From positions 2,356,001 through 2,420,000 of the forward strand of contig NZ_CP084058.1 of NCBI RefSeq assembly GCF_020215645.1: 64,000 nt of DNA, given 5' to 3'. This DNA comes from Nonomuraea gerenzanensis. Lineage in GTDB: Bacteria > Actinomycetota > Actinomycetes > Streptosporangiales > Streptosporangiaceae. Positions 37,415 to 46,742 of the stretch are shown piece after piece; positions within the stretch are counted from its first letter, which is position 1; every line of letters begins with the position of its first letter. The translations under genes and the position numbers were made by a program. Below the pieces are notes generated by a model, which was given only the letters and a program-made list of their open reading frames with translations, searched no databases and was not told where the DNA came from.

Positions 37415-39922
37415 ATGGCCACCCGTACGCCGAAAAGCGCATCGAAGGGGCCGGCGAAGCGGTCGACCTCGTCCCGTTCGACTCCCGCCAAGCGCGGGGC
37501 CGCCTCGGCGGGACGGCCCAGGGCGAGGGGAGCCGCCTCCGGCCGCAAGCCCTCGATGACCCATCAGGACCCGATCAGCTGGGTCTTCACCATGATCGGC
37601 AAGCTCGTCGTCGGGCTGTGGATGTTGTTCGCCAACGGCGTCGGCAGCGCGGCGCGGGCCCTGGGCAAGAACGCCAGGGAGCTCGATCCTGCGCACCGGC
37701 GCGACGGGGTGGGCCTGACGGTGCTGGCGGGCGCGATCGTGCTGGCGGCCATGACCTGGCGCAACTCGGAGGGCGCGGTGGCGGGCGTGGTCAACGCCGC
37801 CGTGCGGGGCGTGTTCGGCTCGCTGGCGTGGGCGCTGCCGCTCCTGCTCGGGCTGCTGGCCTGGCGTTACCTGCGCCATCCCGACCAGAACGCCGACACC
37901 GGGCGCATGGTCATCGGCTGGGCGGCGCTGATGGTCGGCGTGCTCGGGGTGATCCACGTGGCCAACGGCACGCCGTACCCGGCCGGCGAGGGCCAGGGCA
38001 TGGACAAGGTGTCGCAGGCCGGCGGCATGGTCGGATTCATCGTGTCGGCGCCGCCGATGAGCATTCTGCCGCCGTGGGTGACGATCCCGCTGCTGCTGCT
38101 CCTGTCCGGGTTCGGGGTGCTGGTGATCACCGCCACGCCCGTGCACCGCATCCCCGAGCGGCTGGCCGAGCTGAAGCACATGCTGTTCGAGCGGCAGGCC
38201 GAGGGCGACGCCCCGCCGAAGCCCGCCAGCAGGAAGCGGGTCAGGGCGAAGAAGCCCGAGGAGGGCGAGGACAGCGTCAAGCCGTACGACACGCCGGTGA
38301 TCGCGGAGAAGGACAAGAAGAGCGATCACTCGCCGGAGATCGTGCCGGGGCTGACGGACGAGGAGGAGCCGCCCGCTCCCGAGGCTGAGAGGCGTCCTGA
38401 GCCGCCGCAGCCCACGCCGGCGCCACGGAAGGTCGAGCAGCTCGTCCTGTCCCCGCAGGCGGGGCCGTACAGCCTGCCCGACCTGCAGTACCTCAAGCCG
38501 GGCAGCGCGCCCAAGCCGCAGACCAAGGCCAACACCACCGTGGTGAACGCGCTGACCAGCGTCCTGGAGCAGTTCGCCATCGACGCGCAGGTGATCGGGT
38601 TCACCCGCGGCCCGACAGTGACCCGCTACGAGATCGAGCTCGGGCCGGCGGTGAAGGTGGAGAAGGTCACCGCGCTGACCAAGAACATCGCCTACGCCGT
38701 CAAGTCCGCCGATGTGCGCATCCTGTCGCCGATCCCCGGCAAGTCGGCCATCGGGGTCGAGATCCCGAACGCCGACAAGGACCTGGTGGCGCTCGGCGAC
38801 GTGCTGCGCTCCCAGGTGGCCCAGGCCGACCACCACCCGATGATCGTCGGCCTGGGCAAGGACGTCGAGGGCCGCACCATCGTCGCCAACCTGGCCAAGA
38901 TGCCCCACCTGCTGATCGCGGGCGCCACCGGCGCCGGCAAGTCGGTCTGCGTCAACGGCCTGATCACCTCCATCCTGATGCGCGCCACGCCCGACGAGGT
39001 GCGCATGGTGCTGGTGGACCCCAAGCGGGTCGAGCTCAGCGTGTACGAGGGCATCCCTCACCTCATCACCCCCATCATCACCAACCCGAAGAAGGCCGCC
39101 GAAGCCCTCGAATGGGTCGTGGGCGAGATGGACCGGCGCTACGACGACCTGGCGGCCTCGGGGTTCCGGCACGTCGACGAGTTCAACAAGGCCGTGCGGG
39201 CGGGCAAGCTGCAGCCGCCGCCGGGCAGCGAGCGGGTCTACCAGCCGTACCCGTACCTGCTGGTGATCGTGGACGAGCTGGCCGACCTCATGATGGTGGC
39301 CCCGCGCGACGTCGAGGACTCGATCGTGCGCATCACCCAGCTCGCCCGCGCGGCCGGCATCCACCTGGTGATCGCCACTCAGCGGCCGTCGGTGGACGTC
39401 GTCACCGGCCTGATCAAGGCGAACGTGCCGTCCAGGCTGGCCTTCGCCGTCTCCAGCCTCACCGACTCGCGGGTCATCCTCGACCAGCCCGGCGCCGACA
39501 AGCTGGTCGGCCAGGGTGACGCGCTCTTCCTGCCCATGGGGGCCAGCAAGCCGATCCGCATCCAGAACGCGTTCGTCTCGGAGAAGGAGATCGCCGAGAT
39601 CGTCGGGCACTGCAAGGAGCAGATGCAGGTCGAGTACCGCGAGGACGTGGCGGCGGCGCCGGTCAAGAAGGAGATCGACGAGGACATCGGCGACGACCTC
39701 GACCTGCTGATCCAGGCGGCCGAGCTGATCGTCACCACGCAGTTCGGCTCGACCTCGATGCTGCAGCGCAAGCTGCGGGTCGGGTTCGCCAAGGCGGGGC
39801 GCCTGATGGACCTGCTGGAGAGCCGCAACGTGGTCGGTCCGAGCGAGGGCTCGAAGGCGCGGGAAGTGCTCGTCAAGCCCGACGATCTGCCGGGTTTGCT
39901 GGCGGATCTGCGTGGCGAATGA
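37415..39922 (+). CDS. ftsK: DNA translocase FtsK/SpoIIIE
   Basis: An 835-residue membrane-anchored, ATP-driven DNA pump that clears chromosomes from the division septum (sporulation septa in actinomycetes). A basic N-terminal tail is followed by about four membrane helices (residues 60-250), a charged Pro-rich linker, the alpha/beta motor with Walker A GATGAGKSVCVNG (about 504) and Walker B LLVIVDELADLMM, and the DNA-reading gamma winged helix at about 770-835 (STSMLQRKLRVGFAKAGRLMDLLE). ATG 37415 has no good ribosome binding site and may be leaderless. Confidence 0.95.
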   Translation: MATRTPKSASKGPAKRSTSSRSTPAKRGAASAGRPRARGAASGRKPSMTHQDPISWVFTMIGKLVVGLWMLFANGVGSAARALGKNARELDPAHRRDGVGLTVLAGAIVLAAMTWRNSEGAVAGVVNAAVRGVFGSLAWALPLLLGLLAWRYLRHPDQNADTGRMVIGWAALMVGVLGVIHVANGTPYPAGEGQGMDKVSQAGGMVGFIVSAPPMSILPPWVTIPLLLLLSGFGVLVITATPVHRIPERLAELKHMLFERQAEGDAPPKPASRKRVRAKKPEEGEDSVKPYDTPVIAEKDKKSDHSPEIVPGLTDEEEPPAPEAERRPEPPQPTPAPRKVEQLVLSPQAGPYSLPDLQYLKPGSAPKPQTKANTTVVNALTSVLEQFAIDAQVIGFTRGPTVTRYEIELGPAVKVEKVTALTKNIAYAVKSADVRILSPIPGKSAIGVEIPNADKDLVALGDVLRSQVAQADHHPMIVGLGKDVEGRTIVANLAKMPHLLIAGATGAGKSVCVNGLITSILMRATPDEVRMVLVDPKRVELSVYEGIPHLITPIITNPKKAAEALEWVVGEMDRRYDDLAASGFRHVDEFNKAVRAGKLQPPPGSERVYQPYPYLLVIVDELADLMMVAPRDVEDSIVRITQLARAAGIHLVIATQRPSVDVVTGLIKANVPSRLAFAVSSLTDSRVILDQPGADKLVGQGDALFLPMGASKPIRIQNAFVSEKEIAEIVGHCKEQMQVEYREDVAAAPVKKEIDEDIGDDLDLLIQAAELIVTTQFGSTSMLQRKLRVGFAKAGRLMDLLESRNVVGPSEGSKAREVLVKPDDLPGLLADLRGE

Positions 39923-40005
39923 CCCCAATGCACGGTTGCACGGCGATAACTGATTGAATATGTACCACCACGAAGAGTAGTCGGTGTGGTGGGGGGCGGT
40001 TCGCT

Positions 40006-40767
40006 GTGCAGGAGCAGAGCATCGGGGCCATGCTGCGGGCGGCCAGGCAGACGGCCGGGCTGACGGTGGCGCAGGTCAGCGCGGCCACCAGGATTCGCGA
40101 GGCCATGATCCATTGCATGGAGCAGGACGACTACGGTCAGTGCGGCGGTGCCTTCTACGCCAGAGGGCACGTCCGGGCCGTGGCCAGGGCGGTGGGCCTC
40201 GATCCGGAGGCCACGGTCCATCTCTACGACCAGCAGTACGGCGGGCCTCCGCAGCCCATGCCGGCCTCGGCCGTCTTCCAGGCCGATCGCAAGATCAACC
40301 TGCCGGAGCGGCGCGGGCCCAACTGGACGATGGCGCTCGGCGTGGCGCTGGCCATCGTCGTGGTCTTCGGCATGATGCGGGTGATGGGCGGCGCCAGCGA
40401 CCAGGTGCGTACGGGTGACGTGCGGGCCGCCTCGGCCCGGCCCAGCGTCCCGCCGAACACGCCCATCACCGAGACGCCGAAGCCGACGCCGACGAAGATG
40501 ACGGCCAAGAACACCGTTACGGTGCGTATCAAGGCGAAGCGGTCGTCGTACGTGAGCCTGCACGACGCCGAAGGGCACAAGCTGTTCGCCGGCACTCTCA
40601 AGGCGGGCAAGACCTCCACCTGGCGCGCGCCCGACAAGGTCAACGTGCTGCTGGCGGACGCCGGAGCGGTAACGCTGCACGTCAACGGCAAGCGGGTGAA
40701 GGGTCTGGGCGGCAGGGGAGACGTGGCGCGGCGCACCTTCGGGCCGCCCAAACCGCAGTCGCGGTAG
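40006..40767 (+). CDS. RodZ-like helix-turn-helix membrane protein
   Basis: A 253-residue single-pass protein. Cytoplasmic HTH_25 domain at about 1-75 (IGAMLRAARQTAGLTVAQVSAATRIREAMIHCMEQDDYG, FYARGHVRAVARAVGLDP), a membrane helix at about 106-127 (MALGVALAIVVVFGMM) and an extracytoplasmic DUF4115 domain (VTVRIKAKRSSYVSLHDA, LFAGTLKAGKTSTW). This is the RodZ architecture that links cytoskeleton and cell-wall synthesis in rods; in actinomycetes its role is less clear. GTG 40006 follows a G-rich ribosome binding site. It lies between ftsK and rimO. Confidence 0.86.
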   Translation: MQEQSIGAMLRAARQTAGLTVAQVSAATRIREAMIHCMEQDDYGQCGGAFYARGHVRAVARAVGLDPEATVHLYDQQYGGPPQPMPASAVFQADRKINLPERRGPNWTMALGVALAIVVVFGMMRVMGGASDQVRTGDVRAASARPSVPPNTPITETPKPTPTKMTAKNTVTVRIKAKRSSYVSLHDAEGHKLFAGTLKAGKTSTWRAPDKVNVLLADAGAVTLHVNGKRVKGLGGRGDVARRTFGPPKPQSR

Positions 40768-40827
40768 CCGCCGGGGGGAGCCCGGTGCAACGGGTGGTGG
40801 CCAACTCCCGATACCGTAGTGTTCACC

Positions 40828-42240
40828 ATGTCATCCCGCCGAACCGCATCGCTGATCACTCTGGGCTGCGCACGCAACGAGGTCGACTCCGAAGAGCTGG
40901 CCGCGCGACTGGAGGCTGCCGGCTGGCAGCTGGGCGACGACGACCCCGATGTCGTCGTCGTCAACACGTGTGGCTTCATCGACTCGGCCAAGAAGGACTC
41001 CATCGACACGCTGCTGGCCGCCGCCGACTCCGGCGCGAAGGTGGTCGCCGCGGGTTGCATGGCCGAGCGCTACGGCAACGAGCTCGCCGAGGCCCTGCCC
41101 GAGGCCAGCGCGGTCATCTCCTTCGACGACTACGCCGAGATCGGTGACCGCCTCGACGACGTGCTGGCCGACAGGCCGCTCAAGCCGCACACGCCACGCG
41201 ACCGCCGCACCTTGCTACCCATCTCGCCGGTGGACCGTGCCAGCGCCCCCAAGGCCAACATCCCAGGTCACGGCGACCTGCCTGAGGGCCTGGCGCCCGC
41301 CAGCGGGCCGCGCGTGCTGCGCAAACGGCTCGACGAGAGCCCGGTGGCCTCGCTCAAGCTGGCCTCCGGCTGCGACCGCCGCTGCACGTTCTGCGCCATC
41401 CCGGCCTTCCGTGGCTCCTACGTCTCCCGCCGGCCCGACGAGCTGCTCGCCGAGGCCGACTGGCTGGCCCACAGGGGCGTGCGCGAGCTCGTCCTGGTCA
41501 GCGAGAACTCCACCTCCTACGGCAAGGACCTGGGCGACCTCAGGGCGCTGGAGAAGCTGCTGCCGCAGCTGGCCGCCGTGGAGGGCGTCGAGCGGGTGCG
41601 GGTCAGCTACCTGCAGCCCGCCGAGCTGCGTCCCGGCCTGATCGACGTGATCACCGGCACCGAGGGCGTCGCGCCCTACTTCGACCTGTCCTTCCAGCAC
41701 GCCAGCGGCGGCGTGCTGCGCCGGATGCGGCGCTTCGGCGACCCCGAGCGCTTCCTGGGGCTGCTGGAGACCGTGCGCGAGCGCGCCCCCGAGGCGGGCG
41801 TGCGCTCCAACTTCATCGTGGGCTTCCCCGGGGAGACCGAGGAGGAGTTCGGCGAGCTGGTCGGGTTCCTGGAAGCGGCCAGGCTCGACGTGATCGGCGT
41901 GTTCGGCTACTCCGACGAGGACGGCACGGAGGCGGCCAAGCTGCCGGGCAAGCTGGATCAGGAGGTCATCGACGAGCGGGTGCGGGTGCTCACCGAGCTG
42001 GCCGAGGAGCTGACGGCCCAGCGGGCGGAGGAGCGCATCGGCACCGAGGTCGACGTGCTGATCGACGACGACCTGGGCGACGGCGGCTACGAGGGCCGCG
42101 CGGCGCACCAGGGCCCCGAGGTCGACGGCTCGGTCACGGTGCAGGGCATCGGCCTGGTCAAGGGGCAGATCGTACGCGCGCACGTGGTCGACGCCGAGGG
42201 GGTTGACCTGATCGCGCGCATCAAGGCCGGCGGTCCATGA
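40828..42240 (+). CDS. rimO: Ribosomal protein S12 methylthiotransferase
   Basis: A radical-SAM enzyme that methylthiolates a conserved aspartate of ribosomal protein S12. The UPF0004 domain has its cluster cysteines in [22 protein letters not shown] and [10 protein letters not shown]; the radical-SAM CxxxCxxC is CDRRCTFC (about 182-189); a TRAM domain closes the protein. ATG 40828 is preferred; GTG 40819 is in frame and nearby. The leader is short, so translation may be leaderless. The stop overlaps pgsA by four bases. Confidence 0.93.
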   Translation: MSSRRTASLITLGCARNEVDSEELAARLEAAGWQLGDDDPDVVVVNTCGFIDSAKKDSIDTLLAAADSGAKVVAAGCMAERYGNELAEALPEASAVISFDDYAEIGDRLDDVLADRPLKPHTPRDRRTLLPISPVDRASAPKANIPGHGDLPEGLAPASGPRVLRKRLDESPVASLKLASGCDRRCTFCAIPAFRGSYVSRRPDELLAEADWLAHRGVRELVLVSENSTSYGKDLGDLRALEKLLPQLAAVEGVERVRVSYLQPAELRPGLIDVITGTEGVAPYFDLSFQHASGGVLRRMRRFGDPERFLGLLETVRERAPEAGVRSNFIVGFPGETEEEFGELVGFLEAARLDVIGVFGYSDEDGTEAAKLPGKLDQEVIDERVRVLTELAEELTAQRAEERIGTEVDVLIDDDLGDGGYEGRAAHQGPEVDGSVTVQGIGLVKGQIVRAHVVDAEGVDLIARIKAGGP

Positions 42241-42809
42241 AAAGGGACGAGCGCCGCGTGGTAAGCCCGTGGAACATCGCCAACGTCCTCACGGTCCTCC
42301 GGTTGGTGCTCGTCCCCTTCTTCGTCGTCTGCCTCTTCCTGCCGGGCACCGGCTGGCGGGTGGCCGCGCTGGCGGTCTTCGCGGTGGCCTCGATCACCGA
42401 CCACCTCGACGGGGAGCTGGCCCGGCGGTACGGCCTCATCACCGACTTCGGCAAGATCGCCGACCCGATCGCCGACAAGGCGCTCACCGGGGCCGCGCTG
42501 GTCTGCCTGTCGATCCTGGGCGAGCTGCCCTGGTGGGTCACGGTGGTGATCCTCGGCAGGGAGCTGGGCATCACGGTGCTGCGGCTGGTGCTGCTGCGGC
42601 ACGCGGTCATCCCGGCCAGCTACGGCGGCAAGGTCAAGACCGTGCTGCAGATCGCCGCCATCGTGCTCTACCTCCTGCCCTTCGTGCCGGGCCCCGTCCG
42701 GTGGGTGGTGATGGGCGGGGCGGTCGTGGTCACCGTGGCGACGGGGGCCGACTACCTCTTCAGAGCGGTGAGACTGCGCAAAGTGGCCAAGCAGGCGCGC
42801 GGGGAGTGA
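42237..42809 (+). CDS. pgsA: CDP-diacylglycerol--glycerol-3-phosphate 3-phosphatidyltransferase
   Basis: A membrane enzyme making phosphatidylglycerophosphate from CDP-diacylglycerol, 190 residues with about five helices. The CDP-alcohol phosphotransferase motif is complete: [24 protein letters not shown] contains DG-AR-G-D-D, split here as [13 protein letters not shown] and [14 protein letters not shown]. Coupled to rimO by an ATGA overlap; cinA follows after three bases. A GTG at codon 8 ([11 protein letters not shown]) is an alternative start. Confidence 0.92.
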   Translation: MKRDERRVVSPWNIANVLTVLRLVLVPFFVVCLFLPGTGWRVAALAVFAVASITDHLDGELARRYGLITDFGKIADPIADKALTGAALVCLSILGELPWWVTVVILGRELGITVLRLVLLRHAVIPASYGGKVKTVLQIAAIVLYLLPFVPGPVRWVVMGGAVVVTVATGADYLFRAVRLRKVAKQARGE

Positions 42810-42812
42810 TCG

Positions 42813-43304
42813 ATGGCTGACGTGGCCGAGGTGCTGGCGATGCTGGTGGCGCGGGAGGCCACCGTGGCCGTGGCCGAGTCGCTGACGGGCGGGCTCATCG
42901 GGGCCAGGATCACCGCGGTGTCCGGCTCCTCCAAGGCGTTCAGGGGCGGGGTGATCTCCTACGCCACCGATCTCAAGCACGAGCTGCTGGGCGTGCCGGC
43001 GGAGCTGCTGGCGCGTGAGGGGGCCGTGCACCCCGGCGTGGCCGCCGCGATGGCGGCGGGGGTGGCCCGGGTGTGCGGGGCGACCTACGGGGTGGCCGTG
43101 ACGGGCGTGGCGGGGCCCGAGCCGCAGGACGGCAAGCCGGTGGGCCTGGTGTACGCGGCGGTCTCGGGGCCCGGCGGGCAGATTTCGTCCCGCGAATTGA
43201 GACTTGAAGGGTCGCGCGAACGTATCAGGGTAGAGACGGTGGACGAGGTAGTCGATCTCCTGTCAGGTGTGCTGAAGGCGAACATAGGGGAACATTCCGG
43301 GTGA
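42813..43304 (+). CDS. cinA: CinA C-terminal domain protein / nicotinamide-nucleotide amidase
   Basis: A 163-residue stand-alone CinA C-terminal (PncC) domain, which deamidates NMN to nicotinate mononucleotide in pyridine-nucleotide salvage. AVAESLTGGLIGARITAVSGSSKAFRGGVISYA and YGVAVTGVAGPEPQDGKPVGLVY are the family signatures. The N-terminal molybdopterin-binding-like domain of full CinA is absent, as in many actinomycetes. ATG 42813 follows pgsA directly. Confidence 0.9.
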   Translation: MADVAEVLAMLVAREATVAVAESLTGGLIGARITAVSGSSKAFRGGVISYATDLKHELLGVPAELLAREGAVHPGVAAAMAAGVARVCGATYGVAVTGVAGPEPQDGKPVGLVYAAVSGPGGQISSRELRLEGSRERIRVETVDEVVDLLSGVLKANIGEHSG

Positions 43305-43590
43305 TTACCGTGTTACGTCCCGAGCGAACATGCGATGCGCGGTCTGACGCGGTGTCGGTGGATACGGGTACGGTGGAGCTGTGAGTGAGGTCCGTGAGCC
43401 AACTGCAAGCACCGAGCGCCCGGCAGGCGGGCCTGATGAGTCGCGCAACGAGGCACGAGCGGCGGTCCAGGGGCGGCGACGTCCAGTGATGACGGCGAGG
43501 AGTATGTACGAAGCTAAGAAGAACAAAGTGCGGCACGATCCGATCGCGCGGGGCGTGGTGAAGACATCCGCGCCGGGGAGGGAGCGACAG
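43305..43590 (+). promoter_or_regulatory. clgR leader, possible ClgR-type box at 43312
   Basis: The interval between cinA and the ClgR start codon. GTTACGTCCCGAGCGAAC (43312-43329) has one full AGCGAAC half and a weak opposite half; a second CGAACAT copy lies near 43280 inside the cinA end. ClgR proteins bind GTTCGC-type palindromes, so autoregulation is conceivable. The clgR frame stays open back to a GTG at 43381, which would add 70 residues of unfamiliar sequence. Confidence 0.3.
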
Positions 43591-43947
43591 ATGATTCTGC
43601 TGCGTCAGCTGCTCGGAGATGTGCTGAGGCGGTTGCGGGTGCGGCAGGGGCGCACGCTACGCGAGGTGTCCACGCTGGCCCGGGTCTCACTCGGCTATCT
43701 GTCCGAGGTGGAGCGCGGCCAGAAGGAGGCCTCGTCCGAGCTGCTCGCGTCGATCTGCGGCGCGCTCGGGGTGCCGCTTTCGCAGGTGTTGCGTGAGGTT
43801 TCCGACCAGTTCGCGCTGGCGGAGCTCCAAGCTGCTCCTGTGCTGGCCGACGTGCCGGAGCACGAGCGCCTGCCTCTTGGCGAGACGGTTCCCGGGTCGA
43901 TCTCCGACTCCGTGTTCCCCGAAGTCAAGGACATGGTGGCCGCCTAA
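43591..43947 (+). CDS. clgR: ClgR-like XRE-family regulator
   Basis: A 118-residue helix-turn-helix activator of Clp protease and chaperone genes. The opening [27 protein letters not shown] and the [37 protein letters not shown] match ClgR proteins closely. ATG 43591 has GGAGGGAG upstream and gives the family's N-terminus; an extended frame from GTG 43381 is less likely. Its position after cinA is conserved in actinobacteria. The stop overlaps the convergent glycosylase gene. Confidence 0.88.
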   Translation: MILLRQLLGDVLRRLRVRQGRTLREVSTLARVSLGYLSEVERGQKEASSELLASICGALGVPLSQVLREVSDQFALAELQAAPVLADVPEHERLPLGETVPGSISDSVFPEVKDMVAA

Positions 43948-44723
43948 CGCGGCTGGCAGCCGGCACACCACAGGATCAGGCGTTCCTGTGGCTGCTCTCC
44001 CATCTCCCCACGACTGATGCGGGTGCCGCATCGGCGACAGGGCCTCCCCGCCCTGCCATAGACCCAGGTCTGGTTCGCTGGGCGGCGATCCCCTGTGGTC
44101 ACTGTGCCCGCATGCCCCTTGTTGGCCGCCAGCAGCCGCTGCGCCAGCGACACGAGCCCCTCGAGATCTGCGATCTCCCCGACCTTCTTCCACGGCCAGA
44201 TCCCACGCAGGAACAGGGTCTCGGCGCGATAGATCGTGCCGATCCCCGCCAGGTTGCGCTGATCGAGCAGCGCCTCCCCGATGGTCCTGCCGGGCGCCCC
44301 TCGTAGCCTTCGCACGGCCTCATCCGGGTCCCAGTCCGCGCCGAGCAGATCCGGCCCCAGGTGACCCACCAGGCGTGCCTCGTCGGCCGTCCTGACGAGA
44401 TCCACCATGCCGAGCTTGATCCCGATCGCCTGCCACCGCTCGTTGGCCAGGATCAGCCGCACCTGGTCGCCGGGCGGTACCCGCTCGCCCGGCCGCGCGA
44501 CGTGCCAGCGGCCCTCCATGCGCAGATGGGTGTGGACGGTCAGCTCCCCCTCCACCCGGGTGAGCAGATGCTTGCCCCGCGACAGCGTGGTGATCACCTC
44601 CCGGCCTGTCAGATCGGCCGTGGCGTAGCGGGGCACGCGGAAGTCGGATCGGGTCAGGGCCTGGCCGTCCAGTGCGCCCCTGAGCCGTGCGGCGGTGCGG
44701 TAGACGGCGTCTCCTTCAGGCAT
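43944..44723 (-). CDS. nei: Fpg/Nei-family DNA glycosylase (Nei2-like)
   Basis: A base-excision repair glycosylase/AP lyase of 259 residues. It begins [15 protein letters not shown], with the catalytic N-terminal Pro2 and Glu3; the helix-two-turn-helix appears in [20 protein letters not shown] and the C-terminal zinc finger in CRRCGT...CAGCQPR. Pro-Glu-Gly-Asp is the endonuclease VIII type, acting on oxidised pyrimidines. It is divergent from the pseudokinase gene. Confidence 0.9.
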   Translation of the reverse strand: MPEGDAVYRTAARLRGALDGQALTRSDFRVPRYATADLTGREVITTLSRGKHLLTRVEGELTVHTHLRMEGRWHVARPGERVPPGDQVRLILANERWQAIGIKLGMVDLVRTADEARLVGHLGPDLLGADWDPDEAVRRLRGAPGRTIGEALLDQRNLAGIGTIYRAETLFLRGIWPWKKVGEIADLEGLVSLAQRLLAANKGHAGTVTTGDRRPANQTWVYGRAGRPCRRCGTRISRGEMGEQPQERLILWCAGCQPR

Positions 44724-44825
44724 TTCCCCAGTTTATGAAGCACTTTCAGGATGGTCTGCCCAGGCCGGGAGTTCACGGCCATAATGACGATCAGGAGCAG
44801 GCCTTGACGGAGGGCTGAACGGGGC

Positions 44826-46742
44826 ATGCCGGAAATCACGGAATTACGCGCGGGAGATCCCACCGAAGTCGCGGAATACCGGTTGACCGGGCGGCTGACA
44901 GCTCAGGTGTTCACCGGACGGTCGAGGAGCGGTGAGCCGGTGCTCGTCCGGCTGCTGCCACCCGAGATGGAGCCAGAGCCGTTCCTGCGGGCCATGGAGC
45001 CGCTGCGCGGCGTCTCGGCCGTCGGCACCGCGCAGATCCTGGGCGCGGGGGTGTTCGGCGAGCAGGCCTACCTCGTCACGGAGTTCGTGGACGGGCCCGC
45101 GCTCAAGGACGTGGGCGGCACGTTCGACGGGGTGGGGCTCTACCGGCTGGCGGCGGGGACCATCACCGCGCTGGTCGCCATCCACCAGGCGGGCCTGGCG
45201 CACGGCGACATCCGGCCGGGCAACGTGCTGCTCGGCCCCGACGGCCCCCGGGTGATCGACGCCGGGCTGGAGCAGGCGATGGCGGCGGCGTCCGTCTCGA
45301 CCAGGAAGGTGGCCGTGCCCGCCTACACCGCGCCCGAGCGGCTGCGCGGTGGCGAGGCCGGGGCGGCGGCCGACGTGTTCTCCTGGGCGGCGACCATGGT
45401 GTTCGCGGTGAGCGGCGCCTCGCCCTTCGAGGGCGGGTCGATGAGCGCCACCGTCGATCGCATCGTCAACCAGCCACCGGACCTGCCCGATCTGGGCGAG
45501 CTGCACGGGCTGATCGCCCGCTGCCTGGACAAGGACCCGGCCGCGCGGCCGGCGGCCAGCGACGTGCTGCTGCGGCTGGTCGGCCAGACGTCGTTGCTGA
45601 GCGGGCAGGTGAGCCACGGCCCGTCGCCGCCCGAGACCGCCCCACCGGCCCGCCGCAGCCTCAACGTGGCGGCGCTGGCGGCGGCGTTCGCCGCCGGGGC
45701 GCTGCTGTCCGGCGCGGGCGTCTACGCGCTCACCGGCGACCGTGCCGCCACCGTGACGCGGGCCGCCGCCACGCCCGCGGCGTCCGGCTCGCCCGCCACG
45801 CCCACCGTCGCGGTCTCCCAGACCGCGGCGCCGGAGGAGAAGGTGGAGAAGAAGGCGGCCACCGACCTGGAGGTCAAGGACATCGACGCCGTCCTGCACG
45901 AGCATCCGAGCGACTCGATGCGGCTGACCTCGTTCCTCGGGGCCTCGGGGCAGTTCACCTCCTACGTCCGGGAGAAGGGCGGCGCGTTCAGGACCGTCGG
46001 CAGGTTCGAGCAGCCCCTGCTGTCGCCGGGCGGCGACTGGGTCGCGCTCAACCCCCTGCTGAAGTACCAGGGCACCGACCTCGACCAGGTCAAGTTCACC
46101 AAGCTGTCGACGGGGGAGTCCTTCGTCGTCAGCACGGTCAAGAAGCCCCTCAGCACCAGCCGGCCCTTCTGGTCCAGGGACGGCGGCAAGCTGCTGCTGT
46201 CGGTCTACGACATGGAGAACGAGCCCGCGCGCATCGTGGGCTTCGTGGTCGTGGACGTGGCCGCGCGGAAGGCCGTGCACGTCGAGACCGAGTACGCCGA
46301 CGACGCGACCCTGGCCTACAACTTCGCCCCTGACGGGACGGTCGTACGGGGATTCTGGGACGGCGAGAACAAGGGGATCGAGTTCTACGACCTGTCCGGC
46401 CAGGTCACCAAGACCATGCACTGGGTCGGCCATCCGAAGGGCGGCGAGTGGTTCTCCCCGTCGGGCAAGCGGCTGGCCACCGTCTGCCCCAGCGGCAAGG
46501 ACTACTGCGTCTGGGACCTCCAGTCGGGCGCCCGGCAGGCGACGGTGCCGTTCAGCACCGGCGAGGGCAGCTTCCTGGGCTGGTTCAACGAGAAACACCT
46601 GCTCGTGCAGGATCCGGGCAAGAAGAAGGGCACCGCGCAAATCAAGATCATCGATCTGACGGGTGACACAAGCCGGGTGCTGGTGGATCTGGCGACGGAC
46701 AAGCCGCACATGCTCCAGTTCGCCCGCGTACCGGCCTCGTGA
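44826..46742 (+). CDS. Membrane pseudokinase with extracellular beta-propeller-like domain
   Basis: A 638-residue Ser/Thr-kinase-like protein with a damaged active site. The glycine loop is degraded (LTGRLTAQVFTG), the ATP-anchoring Lys is Arg42 in VLVRLLPP, HRD has become HGDIRPGN (about 126) and DFG has become DAG in VIDAGLEQA (about 144). The APE region (YTAPERLRG) and C-lobe are intact. A membrane helix follows at about 279-305 (AALAAAFAAGALLSGAGVYAL), then a 330-residue outside domain with repeated W/G-D strands (FWSRDGGKLLLSV, PKGGEWFSPSGKRLATVC) that resembles a propeller. It overlaps the next kinase gene by four bases. I infer a catalytically weak or inactive partner of that kinase. 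Confidence 0.82.
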   Translation: MPEITELRAGDPTEVAEYRLTGRLTAQVFTGRSRSGEPVLVRLLPPEMEPEPFLRAMEPLRGVSAVGTAQILGAGVFGEQAYLVTEFVDGPALKDVGGTFDGVGLYRLAAGTITALVAIHQAGLAHGDIRPGNVLLGPDGPRVIDAGLEQAMAAASVSTRKVAVPAYTAPERLRGGEAGAAADVFSWAATMVFAVSGASPFEGGSMSATVDRIVNQPPDLPDLGELHGLIARCLDKDPAARPAASDVLLRLVGQTSLLSGQVSHGPSPPETAPPARRSLNVAALAAAFAAGALLSGAGVYALTGDRAATVTRAAATPAASGSPATPTVAVSQTAAPEEKVEKKAATDLEVKDIDAVLHEHPSDSMRLTSFLGASGQFTSYVREKGGAFRTVGRFEQPLLSPGGDWVALNPLLKYQGTDLDQVKFTKLSTGESFVVSTVKKPLSTSRPFWSRDGGKLLLSVYDMENEPARIVGFVVVDVAARKAVHVETEYADDATLAYNFAPDGTVVRGFWDGENKGIEFYDLSGQVTKTMHWVGHPKGGEWFSPSGKRLATVCPSGKDYCVWDLQSGARQATVPFSTGEGSFLGWFNEKHLLVQDPGKKKGTAQIKIIDLTGDTSRVLVDLATDKPHMLQFARVPAS

